Part shown: positions 36,055-50,200 of the stretch, in pieces
Position numbering within the stretch: position 1 is the first letter of the stretch
How the letters are laid out: every line of letters begins with the position of its first letter
NCBI RefSeq assembly: GCF_050908995.1
Contig: NC_135126.1
Location: 12,338,001-12,402,000 of the forward strand
Direction: 5' to 3'
DNA length: 64,000 nt
From: Andrena cerasifolii
Lineage: Eukaryota > Arthropoda > Insecta > Hymenoptera > Andrenidae
Program-made: the position numbers and the translations under genes
The notes under the pieces: model-generated
Database searches by the model: none
Seen by the model: the letters and a program-made list of their open reading frames with translations, nothing else
What the model was told of the DNA's origin: nothing

Positions 36055-38081
36055 AGTATCTGAGAGGAAACGGAACGACGGCGCATGCCCAGCAACCCTC
36101 TTCGACCCTCACCGGTCCATGCCCCTTCTACCCTTCGCTGGAGCACTATACATATAGGGCATAGAGGATTCTGCGAACCCCCGCTTTGCTCCTTTTGCAT
36201 ATCCGAATGGACGATCGGGAGGAGTATGGAACGCGATCGATCAGCGCGCTCGTGAAAGGGTTTTCGACCGGGGTCCATGCATTCGTCTCTGCGAATTTGT
36301 CTCCCGAAGCGAAACGACGCGCAGGTAGAAAAGCTGGGTTTGGAGGTGTCCCTCTTATTTTTTCTCTTTCCTTAGTGGGAACAAATGCAATTGTTTAATT
36401 AAACGGAACAGGCGGGAGTAATCAGCAGACGGGAGGTTCCATTATGGAATTAGTGTTGTATATTTTACAAAGTAAATAGAATATAAACAATCTAAAGTCG
36501 TCTAAAACACAATAGTACGAATTTCGTGGTAAATCATTTGTCATATATTATAAAGTATACGATTTGTCAACAGATCGATATCTCTTCTTTCGACGCCGGT
36601 GGTTTCACGTGGCCTCAGCCCCCCGGGTCCCGACGTAACGAGAGACAGAGTACAAGACTCAAAATTCGTCGTCACAGTGCCGAGCGTGAACGATCGATTG
36701 GTTGTACAGTGAACTGATTCGATGGGCAACACATGTATAGACACGGCGGATGAGTAATTTCTCCATTAACGACAGTCGAATAATCCTTCATTTCCTTCTG
36801 CTCATTTTTGCTTGCTTATGGTATCGGATCGGTCCGTCGATCGTTAATCGACGCGCGGTTTCGAGAACGCGGGGGAAACATCGTTTATTTTTTTTGCTTT
36901 TTGGTATTTTCACCTCTTGGCTGCGTTTTCGTTTGCCGAGGTACAAGTACGTACATTTAGCATGGTGGTACAGACATCTTACAGACAATATGCTTTTATT
37001 TTTTGTTCAATGAGTTAAGATTTTACTCTATAACGCCTCTACTAACGTTTCAGCCTCTGGCGATTGAGACGACATCAACGATAACGACGAACATCATTGT
37101 ATTCACGTTTTCTTCGCCTAGTTTCGCAGTTTCTTACTTATCTATACACACGTATAACACACTCTTCGTGGAGACGAGAAGTAGCCGCGCACCCACGCGG
37201 GCTTAATCGATAATCGAGTCGGGTGAACAATCTATTCGCAGCTCGGAAGGATGATGGTCGAAATCAGTAGATTGAGAAACGATCTACGAAAGTGGAAGAC
37301 CAAGTAAACTTGTTAATAAATGGCGTATTGCTCGCTCGGGATATGCACTCGTTAGAATGAAAAGTCGTTTGACCATGATCTTGCTGCAACTTAGTCTTAA
37401 CGGTAGGACGAGTCGCTTTAATCGACGTTATTTATATACGAATAAAGATAATAGGAGTCTCTCTCGGTGAGCGTTCACCCACCCGTTACGTTACTTATAG
37501 TCGAGTATAATAGTTTGTCGCAGTCTTCGGCGTGAAACAGACTCAAAGGACGTCATGGTCGAGCTCGACAATATCAAACGTTACTTCAGCAGCCTGCAAT
37601 GGAGTCCGCCCAGGTCCTCGAGCAGGACAAGTAAAATCTCTTACAGAGTAACAGTTTCTCCTGTTTCATTTTTAGAACGAAATGGCAGTCGGTAAATTGG
37701 ATCGATAAACGTCCCCCCCGGAAGATTCTAGGACGTTGATAATTATCGAATCACCGTGACAGGGGGGACCGACGAGATTGATTCCCAGTTCCACGAACGG
37801 AAAGCATCAGAATCGAACTAAGTGGCAGTTTAAAGAACACATCGTCGAGTTAGTACATTCGTTTTATAGGATTACGATTGACACATTCCCATCGACGTAG
37901 GCCAGAAACACGAACAAGTAGGGTCGCGTGTTTACTCGGCGGCCGCTTGGTGGACGGCCTGCCCGATGTAATTAACGAAAGACGGACCACGGTGTTATCT
38001 TTACATCGAGATAGTTAGAATGGGGTTTTTTCTTTCGTTTGCAGCATCGCCGTGAAGGTTCACCGTAGGTTCTACACTTAT
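36055..38081. other. BAP55 promoter region and Dscam2 3' untranslated region
   Basis: Two kilobases without a recognisable coding frame lie between the BAP55 start and the Dscam2 stop, both on the minus strand. Minus-strand AATAAA words near 36885 and 36990 are candidate Dscam2 poly(A) sites, so a 3' untranslated region of about 1 kb is plausible. Confidence 0.45.
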
Positions 38082-38900
38082 TTACACCGCGATTACGAAG
38101 TCACGGACATTTCGTTGGCTGGCGTGGCCGCGATCGAGGTCGCACTCGGCCTCGCTTAGCTCAAAGGGGTCGGTGAAGCCCCTAGGTGGGGCCAGCTTGG
38201 GGGTGAACAGATTTCCTGATCCATCACGCTCCTGGTCCCGATTGCTCGACTGGTGCTTGGGATGGCCAAGCCCGGTGATTGGGCCGAAGTTGGAACGGGT
38301 CTCCTCGCTGGTATGACGCGCCAGCTGTAACATCCTGAGCGAACGAGCGCGCCCGGTCGATTATAGCTCTACCTGCACTCCTGCCAGCGCTCCGCGAATG
38401 GATACCGAATTCAACACTTACTTGGGTCTTCCCCTTCCAGGAAACGATTTTCCCTCAAAAATCGGTGAGGATTCTGTAGACGTGCTACATTCTGGTCCGT
38501 GGTACAGGAAGTCTGTAAACAGAAAACGGGCCGATTTTCCCACAGCGATCGACACGAGCATTCCTTCAGCGATCTCTACGCCCTCTCCTCCCCCCCGCCG
38601 CCCTCCCCCTACACGCCTACCCATCGATCCCGTTCCACAGTCTGGCGACAAGCGCAACACAAGCTCGCGGATGCTCGGTCAGAAATTTCGGTGCACTCTA
38701 ACGAACGTAGACAGGCAACGGGAACGGACGTTTCCGGTGGTGGACTGCGGTGCTTGGAAAATCTCGCGATGCCTCGCCTCCCCTCTCGTTTCCCTTTCGA
38801 CGGACGGCGAAAGGATCTCGAGGTGGAGCGCGAAGCCGGCGCGACAGATAGGATCGAACCAATCGGAACAGATCAGAGAAAGAGAGAGAAAAAGAAAAAG

Positions 38901-38939
<39 letters not shown>

Positions 38940-41209
38940 AAATAAAGAGACTAGCCGTTAAACCGAATAGAAGGATGAAATATTGCATACTGTGGACACG
39001 CGAGTCGGCCGCAGACACCGAGTGGTGCGAATCGACGAGGTGATTGGAAGACTCGGTTCGGCTGCTGGTCCCGACTTCCGTGTCGCTATCCGAGCCCTGG
39101 GTGTCGTATTCCTCCGACTCGGACTTGCCCTGACTGACTTTGTGCGTTTTGTGCAACGGCGCAGAGGACGAACGGCCTCCGCGCACCTTAGTGTACCGGT
39201 TGCAATCCGACTGCAATCAGACGGAATTGGTTCGATGAATTGGCACATCGCACGAGGAAACGAGGAGACGCGCTACACCGATCTTTCCCTCAACGATCCC
39301 CCGTTAATCCCTGTTACAGTAAGGCATTCGTAGCTAAGCTAGATAGGCTCTAGATCAGAGCCATCGTCTGTTCGAAGCGTGTAAACTGAACTGTTCGGAT
39401 CTTGGCCACGATCTACACCGATCGCAGTGCCACACCGCTGTGCCACCCTGATTTGCAACAACGCCCGCGAATGCTCTTGGCCCGCTCGCTACGCGAACAA
39501 CGCCCTGGATGAGGGGGAATCGAACGACATCGAATGGCACTGATCTAGCTAAGATCCCGCACTACGGTCGTTCTCTATCGCAGCTCGCCGAGTGACGATA
39601 AATACAGGTCGCATTGCAACGATGATTCGATACAGAGTGTGTTTCTTATTCTACAGCTAGATGAGCTATGACAAGAGTTGGCGAGAGATGTGTAGAAATG
39701 GCGAATATACATGTAAGAAGTATCGTTTGCATCGGTGTTGCGGTTCCTCGATGGACTGATCAGGACAGATGCGAAACGAAGCAAGGTGGGACCAGCAGTC
39801 ACAATGATCGATTCTCTATTGATGCACATCTGTTCTACTCGATCCCGCGCGTCTCTACTGAATCTCTTGCTAGGACCCGGCCACCGCCGCGCCGCGGAAA
39901 CGGGCCGCGCGTTCCCGCGTCGACTAAATCGCGACGGCGCGTGCCTCTTCGACTTCTCGATTAAACCACGGTTACAAAAAAAAAAAGAGTACAAACAATC
40001 TCCGTGACAGACAAATTTCTAAAGAGTCCCGAAGCTAGGCGACGGCACGCGCGAACGGAGCGCGATCGGGAGTTTTGCGCAATGCGTTTTGGAGCGGAAA
40101 CTGGTGCAGCATGCTGAAGCAGACTCGTACGTTTTCTCCTTTAGTCGTAGTATTATATTGCAGGTCACTTTTCATTGGTTTCCTTTTACGCTCGTTTAGA
40201 GGAGGGGAGGCACAACAGAGGTGACAGGAAGGAAGCGAAGCTTTGAGACGGATGTTTCCTTTAAAAGAAGATAAAAGGTCGTACGTATTATCTATCCTTC
40301 GTATCATCTTTCCCGATGAATGAAGTCGACGAATAAAATGTACCAACAATTCCCATTAGATAACGTTCCCCGCGAATGTAGGTACCTTTTGCGTCCGTAT
40401 GATTTTATTTCAAGATTCGTGTTGTCGAATTTCTACTGGCAACAGTTGCGGAAAGAAGAGGGAAATGATCTGTTCACTTCCAAGCGGAAGAAAGCTTTTA
40501 ACAGTAAGATATCCACGCTCATTCGTAACATGGCCCGTGTATTTCAGTGGCTATGATCGCGGCTTGGTGCCCAAAAAAGCTGTTAACGATCGACGCGCAC
40601 CGGTTTAGAGCGGGAACGTTTAATTCCTGACGTACGAACTTTTACCTGGCGACAATTGAACGTCTCGATTTTTCGAGATCGCCAGCGTGCCTGAATGGAA
40701 GAGCATGCGGTGTGCGCAAGTGTGTTCTCCCACTGGCTCGATGCTCGGTGAATAGACGCGAAAGGTGAATGGTGGAAAGCGATCGTGAATGACAAAAGCA
40801 AACTGAACGACGGACGATACCTCTCGTAATTGAAGAGTATCGGCGGCGGACAGTCGGGGATCGTGGTAGACGAAAGTCTGAAGAGGAGCCGCGGAATTAC
40901 AGCGGCTGTCGCCTCCTGGTGGGACGCTCTCCTCCAACTGGAACGTGGCGTACGGGTAGATGTCCTCCGAGTATTCTGTAATCATTTCCCAACACGGTTC
41001 TTCACCACTTGTCGCTCGAGACACCGTCGGCCGATTTCATTCTAATTCATCGAGTAATTTACCTGGGATCTTCTCCAATGTAGCCATGTCGTGTATCGGC
41101 GAGCGTGGCGGCTTGCGCACGGTAGCGTAATACTGCTCCCGCTGCTCCATGTTCTGTTTATTGTCCAAGGCGGCCGCGGTCTGAGCATCGTGCAGACTCG
41201 CCATTTCCC
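38082..41209 (-). CDS. Dscam2: Dscam2 cytoplasmic-tail exons
   Basis: Five exons (41063-41209, 40821-40975, 38991-39210, 38422-38512, 38082-38334) encode about 288 residues after the membrane segment. Visible Dscam-tail blocks are EQREQYYATVRK, YSEDIYPYATFQLEE, NRYTKVRGGRSS, LHKTHK, VDSHHSVSAADSR and GFTDPFELSEAECD. The 91-nt exon 38422-38512 is needed to reconcile phases between its neighbours and has strong splice sites (ACAG at the acceptor, AA|GTAAGT at the donor). The protein ends DFVIAV, a possible class II PDZ ligand. A (GA)n microsatellite lies in the intron at about 38876-38941. Confidence 0.85.
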
Positions 41210-44200
41210 CTAAAAATGGACCTACGGTCACCGTTGTTAAGTGTTACGCTCCGCGCGGGCACGCGGCCCGGCAAGGTTCGCGGATAAGTCACGCGGCTCT
41301 CTACTAACGTTTCCGGAAACAGTAAAACACCGCGCCGGCGGCGGCGATAACCGCCAGCGAGCTGAGTATCAGCGGTATAATGAGCTTCAAGTCCGAGTAG
41401 ACGGACGTGTGCTGGGGTATGTAATGATCGATCTCCACGGTCGGCATCGTGCTGCTTGTGTGCGGTTGCAAAGTAGTTATCGTAGACTTGGCGACCGAGA
41501 AACCCGCGTTATTGTGCGCCCTTATTCGGATGTCGTACGTCGTTCCAGATTGCAGCTCGCTGAGCGTGTATGTCTTTTGTACCTGAACAACGAACACTCC
41601 AGTTATTACCGTAATATCGAGGATCCGTGTCGCTTTATTCGCGCGTAACGACGTCTACTTGTCCCCGTTATTGCCATTGTCTGCCCAACTCGGAGGAACA
41701 AATTTGTCCCGTTCGAAAAAGCTGCACGCGAAACTAAAGTGATCGGAGAAAGGAAGAACTGGATGTATCCGAAGACTTTCATTACCTCGATATTATTCGA
41801 CACCGACGTCCAAATGTTCTCCCCGTTCTTCCTGTACTCCAGCTCGAAGTACGTGATCGGGCAGCCGCCGTCGTTCCACATGCCCAGGTGAAGGGTGATC
41901 CACGACACATTCACTATCACGAATTTATCGGCGTTGCTCGGCGGGTCTTCCGGCTTCGACCCTTTAGTGGTGGCCTTCACGATCTCGCTGGGCGATCCCA
42001 TGCCGATCCGATTGAACGCGGTCATGTACATCTGATAGACATTGCCGCACCACAGACGCGACAAGACGTAACTGTTGATATTATAAGACACCTTCACCTC
42101 TTCCCATTCACCGGACTCCCGCTTGTAGTGAAGAATGTAACCCCTGATTTGCGCCCCGCCATCGTCGCCGCTCTTCCACTGGACGTTGATCGAATTACTC
42201 GTCGTGCTGGTGGCGTGAAGTAGCGGGGCTGCCGGCGGAACTGCGAAACGATCGTGATAGAATTATCATTTCACCGTGGTCTGCACTGTTACACCATTCT
42301 CCTATTACTCTTAACCTAGGATCTAATCGATTTTCACCCCTCGTACGTTTCCTCCCGACAGAAACTTCTCCGGCGCGCAACGAATGTCCCGGCTATGGAA
42401 CATCGACACCCTATACGCGTCGACTACGTTAAAAGTAACGCCACTGCGAGACAAGTGTTTGAAATCCGTACCTTGCACGGTTAACCGGTGCATGATACTA
42501 TCGGAGCCATGGCTGTTCTTCACGTAGCAGGTGTAATTCCCGCTGTCCTCTCTGTGGAGGTCCATGATCTGCAGCGAGCCTTCCGGTAACAAGGACACCC
42601 TGGCGGACGACTTCACTATCTGGCCCCATTGTTTCCACGTCACCGAGGGTTCAGGCTTCCCCACTGTCTGGCACGGCAGCGTCACGTCCTGCTTCCATGG
42701 GACGACCAGTACAGTGCCGAACGAATATATCGCTGCTCGGACTGACGATAACCGAAAGCAGTGGTTACTCTGAGGCCTCGTGTAGCGACAGTGGTAAAGG
42801 CACTTCCAACAGGAGGCGAAACATTATCGGTAGCACCGCAATCTTACCGTTCCCTTTATTTACCTTCGTTCGAGGGCGAGATGGTGATGTGCTGAGTCTG
42901 CGGCCCCTCGCCCACCGATGTGACGGCCGCGATACTGAACTCGTACTGGTTCCTCTTGTGCAAATTCTCGACCTGGTAGCTGGTCTGGTACTGCGCGAGC
43001 GGGCGTCTGTGCCGTTTTCCCTCTGGGCCGCGGATATGAACGTTGTAGGCCGTGATGTTCCCGTTGCTCCTGAGGGGCGGTTGCCAGGACACGATAATTG
43101 ATGTCGCGGAGCTGACGACCGCCTTCACACCCGCGGGCACCTCCGGAAGGTCCTCCTCGGTGACGCAATAGAGAGGCGAGGAGGCGACGCCGTCCCCGGC
43201 TCTCGTCGACGCCAACACTTGGACAGAGTAGTTCGTGTACTTCTCGAGGCCGTGAATCACGACAGTCAAGGCGCTGGTGATCTTCATTTCCGACTTGGCC
43301 GACTCGGTCAGGGCGTCCATGTTCTCCCATATGACCTTGTAGCCTTTCAGGATACCGTTCAGACTGGAGTTGGGCGGCGCGTCCCACGAGACCTGCAGTG
43401 ATTGCGAGGAGAGCGCCGTGCACCGTATGTCTTGGGGCGAGCTGCTCGGCACTGAGGACATTTCGACAGCCGTCAGAAATCAATTGCTACGATCTATTAG
43501 ATTCAACTGTATTCGAGAGATTCTAGTAAACTTCCTTCCCGCATTCTGTGCAGGGTTGAAGACGTGAAAAAAGAAATGGCAAACCCTCGGGGGCGTCTCG
43601 GATGACATCCCGAGCATAGTTGTTCCTCCAGGCAACTTTAGAATCCGACCAGGCATCCCATCTGTGGGCTGGTTTAACGCGGAATCTGTTTATTTCGCGA
43701 GACCACGAGATGCCCCTAAGAAACACTCCTCCGCGAAAGTTGGAGGCGCAGAAAGCACTTCGGAGTTTAACCCGGCCGCATTCACGACGCCAAGGATTAA
43801 AGAACTTATTTGCAAGCAGATCAGTTCCCGGCAGCGAGGTTGCCCGCCCCTGAATTTATTATTTATTCGGAAGCCAGTGTCGGATATACGGTGGTTGGTA
43901 TTCATAGCGGAATTCATGATGGGCACGCGGCATCGAGTATTATTCTGTTCATGAATTTTTGAGCGCCGCTGCGCGGACTCCGCTCGGTTAAATCTATCCG
44001 CCCGCTAACCCTGCCCCTTTGATGCGTTGCCCCTCATGATTGATTGCAAATCAAGAGATAACTTCTCTCAGTCGCTTAACCAAGATCTCTGACCGTCCGA
44101 CATCTGCTTACCGTCTTCCAAAGTAGACGCAACAACTTCCGGCGTCATGGGGCCCTGGCCGAGCGCGTTGTAAGCCTGCACCACAACACTGTACGGCGTA

Positions 44201-47200
44201 AACTTCTTCAAGTTCGTCAGCTGATACTGTCTACCAGGCATCGAGGTCCTTGCCAGACCCAAGGCCACGTTGGCCGTGGAAATCCGCCTCTCCACGGTCC
44301 TGTACGTGTACTGGTCCGCTGTCAACCTAGACATCGCGTTCGTAAGATCACTTACCTAATTTATAGAGCTGCTTAAATCCCGACCGTAATCTTCTCTTTC
44401 GCACCGAATAACAGAAACTGACCGTAGGTACCGAGATAACAAGGAAGACGAGCGCGCTTGAATAAGAATCCCCTTGGTTCGCTGGCAAACGGTAGTGTAA
44501 CGAGTTTCGAAAATATTTCAACGTCAATGTTTTCCGCGGGAAGTAAACGAGAAAGCCACAGGCGGGCAACTGTTATCTATCACGGCTCCGGAGAGTGTAG
44601 GATATCAGCGTTACTCGAGAAACACGCGCCTGCAATGCAATTTGGTATGCGGCCGCGGCATAGGAAACGTATTCGAAGGTATCGGTAGAGCATCGTTAAA
44701 GGGCGCCGGTTCCCTTGGATCGTTACCGCTGTTCCTTGTAGCCGACACGATAACCGAGTATCTCCCCGTTCCATAAATCATGATCAGGTGGATCCCAGAT
44801 GACGTTAAACTCGGTCGAGCTGACAGGCTCCGCCTTGAGATTTCTCGGCGGGCCGCCCGGCTTCTCCCCTTCAGTCGTCGTTTCCAAAATCTGAAAGAAG
44901 GAATAGGTCGCGAAATCCGACGTCAGATTAAACCTCCACGACCCTCCTTTCACGTCCCGTTCTATATTGGTCCCTCTTCTTTCGGACCGCCCCTGACATA
45001 GGGTAAAGGCAGGTAATATGGAACGTCTGATTTCAAAAGCTTGTTAAAAGTAGGGGAATTTGTTATTTTTAATAAAACTGATGTGTGAAAGTCGATCATC
45101 TAAAATGAAAAATTCAAAAGAATTTACTTATTATATTATATTATCTAGTATTTGAACGAAGGATTTTTCGAAATATTGATTTGGGAAAAAATGGCTGATG
45201 TTTAAAGTAAAAGTTTCATTTTTTATCATAAATCGTTTCTGATTTTCGTCAATTAAAAGAAAACTAAGCATCGGATAAAAAAATCCTTCGTTCAAATACT
45301 AGATAATATAAGAAGTAAATTCTTTTGAATTTTTTATTTTAGATGATCGACTTTCGAGCAGCAGTGGTCACCGCAGAAGCCCTTTTTTTAGAGAACCTTC
45401 GAGTGATGGACAATAACTCAGTTATTGATAAATATTTTTAAATAAAAAAATTACGATGCACGGCACTAGATGCAATCCTTAAAAGGAAAAAAGATTTTTT
45501 CAGAAATGTGTTATAGCTTTTGAGTAAAAAATTTCCAAAGACCACCCTTTTTTCGGCCTCCTGACTGAGCATGACCCCTTAATGCACATTTCAAAAACTT
45601 TTACACCTCACGAAAAATATAAACGTTTCTCTTTCAATAATGGATGCCCGACTGATACTCAATTGTCAGTATCATCATGTATTGTGTCTAGGAATCTAGT
45701 ATACACGATTGCCTGAATTTATTTCGTTATCGAAATTTTATCGAAGTTCCATATTACGTGTCGTTCCATATTACCTGCCTTTACCCTACACCAAAAATAA
45801 AGCGCGCGCCTCGTTTATTCTTAATCGATCCCACTTGTGACGATCGTGACCAGAATTCACCGAGCGGGAAGACTAATTCAACGTAGCGTGTCGCTTTGAG
45901 AACGCAGGAGTACGAATCGACTGAACGTCAGTCACCGGTGGCACGTGAAAATGATTCGTCGCCCGACGCGTAGGAAAAGCGGGATCGATCATGCACGTCG
46001 AACCTGCGATACTTACGTCGCTGGCTTGACTCCGACCTAATTCGTTCTCAGCGTAGATTCTGAACTGATAGGTGACTGCTGGGCGCAAGCCGCTCACGTA
46101 AGCGTGAGCTTGGGTGCCTGGCACTGTCGTGTGAAACGTGTGATCGTGCCACACTTCTGCAAATCAGATCGACTCGATTATGAGGTGGGAATGAGTTCGG
46201 AACACCTGGTGAGCCCTATTCAAGCAACTCCCTCCAACAGCGTATCATCCTCGTTATATAATAATTCCAAGTTCCCGAGTGGACTGAACTTTTGTAAAAC
46301 TATGATTCGCTGCGTCTACTTGCCAGTGTCAGTCTTGTACTCGATGATGTACTGCGTTATGGGGCTGTTGCCGTCTTGGCTGGTGGTCCAGCTGATGTTG
46401 ATGTACCTGCTCCCCTTCTCGATCACGTGAAGATTACGCGGAAAATCTGGCGGCTCTGCTCGATCCAGAGAAAAGCAGAAGCATTATATCCGCCAGTCGT
46501 TGTTGATAGCGAATTGTTATGTTACGCGTCCCTGTATCGTTGTTATGCAACGCGACGCGAATCATCGATCCAAAACATATTTCATTCTGCGGCCACCGCT
46601 ACGCGCGGTGGTTATCTCCTCTGTCGCTCGTACACGGCCGGGCGTTTGCGCGAAAACGCATTAAATTAAATGGACGAGTCGCCGAGCGCCAGTATACATT
46701 ACGATAATTACGCGCGCGCCGCGACATCGTTATATGCAAATACCAAGAATCCGGAAACATTATCGAAATTGTTCCGTCCGAACGACTCCGATGCATTATG
46801 CCCGATAACGTCGTTATCGGGGATTATCGCGCAACGCTCGACGCGAAAAGGAAGAGGGGGAAAAAAAAACACTACCACTAAATCCCCGTCCGCCGACGGG
46901 ATTCTTAATTCTCCCCTTTCTCCTCTTTTTCCTCGTTTTCCTCGCGATTTTTTAGCCCCCCCGGTCTCTGATTTACGTGTCTCGCGTTACGTCGATGCCG
47001 TGGATGGATAACGTTAATAATTCGTTCCCAAGGCGAGGCTGACGTAGGTGTTTTTGCTCCTTCGTTTTTCTCGCTTCGAGTAGGATATATGGTTTCCGGC
47101 GTTCGTTTGCTGCGCGGGAGGAGCTCGAGCGCGTTCTCACCTTGTATGTACAGGTGAATCGCCATCTCGTCATCGCCATAAGCGTTGGACGCGATGCAGA

Positions 47201-50200
47201 AGTACCTGCCGCTGTCCTCCCTGCTGGTGCTGATGAAGCCTAGGGTGCTGATCGTACCGTCCGTCGTGTTCTCCTCTTTCAGCGTGTAACGATAATCGGA
47301 CAGCTTCTGCTCCAACTGAGCGCCAGCCTTTTTCCAAAGTATTTTCAAGGGATGATCGCCTTTCGCCTCGCATCGGAGCGACGCGTTCGAGCCGAGCCTG
47401 GCTGTTTGGTTGCGATGCTTCTCCACGAACTGGGCGGGAACTGTCCGGGACAATTCAGAACAGCGATACACGGTATTTAACTAGCAAGTATTCGGTTTAA
47501 ACGGATAAAAACTGGTCCCCGCGAATTAACAAGTGCAAATCGCGCGCGCGCTGGTTAAACGGGAACGCGGTAATGGCAATTTTTAAGCGGTTCCACAATA
47601 AATTCCGACGGAAATACGTTGCAGCGGGATGTATCCCGAATGCATAAAGGGCGTGCCGCGCATTAAACGGTGAGCCATACGACGTAATTGCCGTAATTAG
47701 TTTCGCCGTTTTCCCCGCGCTCCTATCTCGGATAATTTCTGCAGGCGGGGGTGAAAAGTTAAGTGCAACGCATTGTTTGCGCCGTATTTTATAATTCGCG
47801 TGAGAAGGTCTACTCGGGTCTTGGCACTTGCATCGTTCCGGCAACATATCACGGGAGGATCGAAGGGAACCATTCAACTCGTTCCCCTTCGTTTACCCCC
47901 CTGCCGTTCTACTCGCCGTTTTAACACCATCTTGAGACTCGTAAGTCTATCAGGCGGAGGGAAGAAAAAACGGCTGTTCCGTAAGAAACGTTGCCGTAGA
48001 TCTGGGCGAAGTAGACGTCTTACCGTTCACCGTCAAATGGACGACTTTGCTGAGGCCAGCGCCGATCCCGTTCACCGCCTCGCATAAGTAGAATCCCTCG
48101 TGGTCCTCCTGCACTCGGCCGAACACCAGCGATCCGTTCGAGTGTATCCTCAGGTCTTGGGTGTGCTCGTGCGTGACTATGTCGCGATAATTGCCAGGTT
48201 TCTTTCCGCTCGCACGCCGCCACGTGACCGCCGGGGGCGGAAAGCCGTCCGCGTGGCAGTGAAGCACCAGCCTCGACATCCCTTCGGAGGCGCGGACATC
48301 TTGGGGCTCCATCACCCAACGGGGTGGCACTGTTTCATAACGGCCGGTCGTTAGTTACCCTTCGCGCGAGGGCGAGTTTCGCGAGGCGACGACGCTGGCA
48401 TCTGAAATTTCATCGTCTCGTTTCCCTGCCATTTCACTTGCAGATTACGACGACGACTTTTAATGGATCTTGAATCCCTCTCACTCTCACTCTCACTCTC
48501 TCTCTCTCTCGTGTCTCTCTTTCACCCCGACACAATTATCGCGGTTGAAGTCGTTAATCCTTGAAATTTTGACGAGTCCAACATCGTGCCCGCGAACGGA
48601 TTGAATTTGTTAATCGGTCCAGGGAGAGCCAGAGAAACGAAGACGCGGCGAGGGTGATGCTTCTGGCAGCGAGCCGTTTCAGATGCCATCGCGTCTGTGT
48701 CTAAGCTTATTGCGCCGAGGCAAGAGCGAAGTTCTCGAATTGGCCTACTGCAAGTTCCTACTTCAGCGCAAAAGTGAAACAAAAGACGTGACTTAAGGGT
48801 CGAGAGAGGGAGGGGAAGGAGCAGTGGTCCGGTTCTCCACGGGAGTCCGAACTGTTAGCGACGTGGAACTTCGGCGGGATCGTGTCGATCGTTAAATGTG
48901 TCGGATAATTGCTCCCTCCCTGTCTCGATCGCGTGAAAAGGCAAGACAGGAGTAACGCGTGGAGACGAGAAGGTGGTAGACGTGACCGAAAGATAGAAAA
49001 GAGGGGGCTGGTCGTGTGCGAGGAGAGAACGTACGGTGCGATACTTAAGGTTTCCCTCGGTCCGTGATAAAACTGCTCTAAACAACGTGAACGATAAACA
49101 CGGTGGAAACCACAGTCAGAATAGAACGGTGCAGAACATCAGTGCTGTGCGGACATTTCGATCCAAGAACAATGCGGTGATTGTGCGTTTGCGTACATAC
49201 ACGTGAGTAGGGAACAAGGACTTTCCTCGGACTTATTCGAAACACTTTCGCCGGTTTTGGCGCAGTTTATTCGATAGCTGTACGTGGCGAGTAATTCTTG
49301 GCACGCTGACTCGCGATCGCGCGTTTCAGCCAGATCATCCCCTCTCCCCTGCGAAACTAATCCGCGGGCCCGAAGCGGCCCAAGGTCTCGCCGGATTCTT
49401 CGGCGGCTTTCGGTGACGCGCAAATTAATTATTCGCCACGTAACGTCGAATCGATGGAGTTGAAGTCGTTGTCGTGGGCTAAGCGGCCTCGGGGAGACGG
49501 TTTGGGAGGACTTTCTCGGGGGACAATAAGGGGAGTGTCGCGCGGAAGGAATTGGTGCCAAGTGTTCCGTAAACGGCTGAACGAAATAACTAAGAATAAA
49601 TGAGGAGGCAAGAAAACCAGAGAACAGAAAGGTGTCGGTGCATATATGCGTGTGCTGATTAAGTGAACGGAGCCGATAGTCGGCGCTCCAAGTTGAAGTT
49701 CGAGCAGCGGCTGGCTGCTGGTACTCGTACGAATTCAAGATGAAGAGGTGCTACGCCGAAGCCGAAATTTTCGCAAAACTGGCTGGTGCCCTTTCATGCA
49801 GAATCCCTTTCCTTCGGAGAGCACCGCGATCCCAGCTTCCGTGTCATCCAACTTCGTGATCACGAGCACGTCCCCCCCCCCTCCCCCCTCCGCCCCGCGT
49901 TTCTCGAACCCCACAGCTCGTCTCCCGTCGCTCCAGATTCTTACCGTTCTCCGTATCTGTCTACTCCTTTGGCGGTTCCTCGAGAAGCTGGCACGCCCGG
50001 GGCTAGGATCGCGGTACCCTGGCCGAAGTCGAAGATCGGGAGAAGTGCGGTTTCATAGACGGTGCGCCTGTGAAATATATAACTAGACAAAGTACGGTGA
50101 CCATGTATAGTGAAGACGCTATCATATTGTGCGGTGCTCAAGTGCGTTTGGTGCGTCGCTTTGCTGGCTGGGCGGCTGCTGCTGCATTTTATTACGGATT

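Noticed and set aside
38698..39216. Reading through the Dscam2 tail exon into a Leu/Ser/Phe-rich extension that looks like a membrane segment
   Set aside because: It comes from translating the (GA)n microsatellite of the intron; a good donor lies at 38990 and phases agree with splicing.
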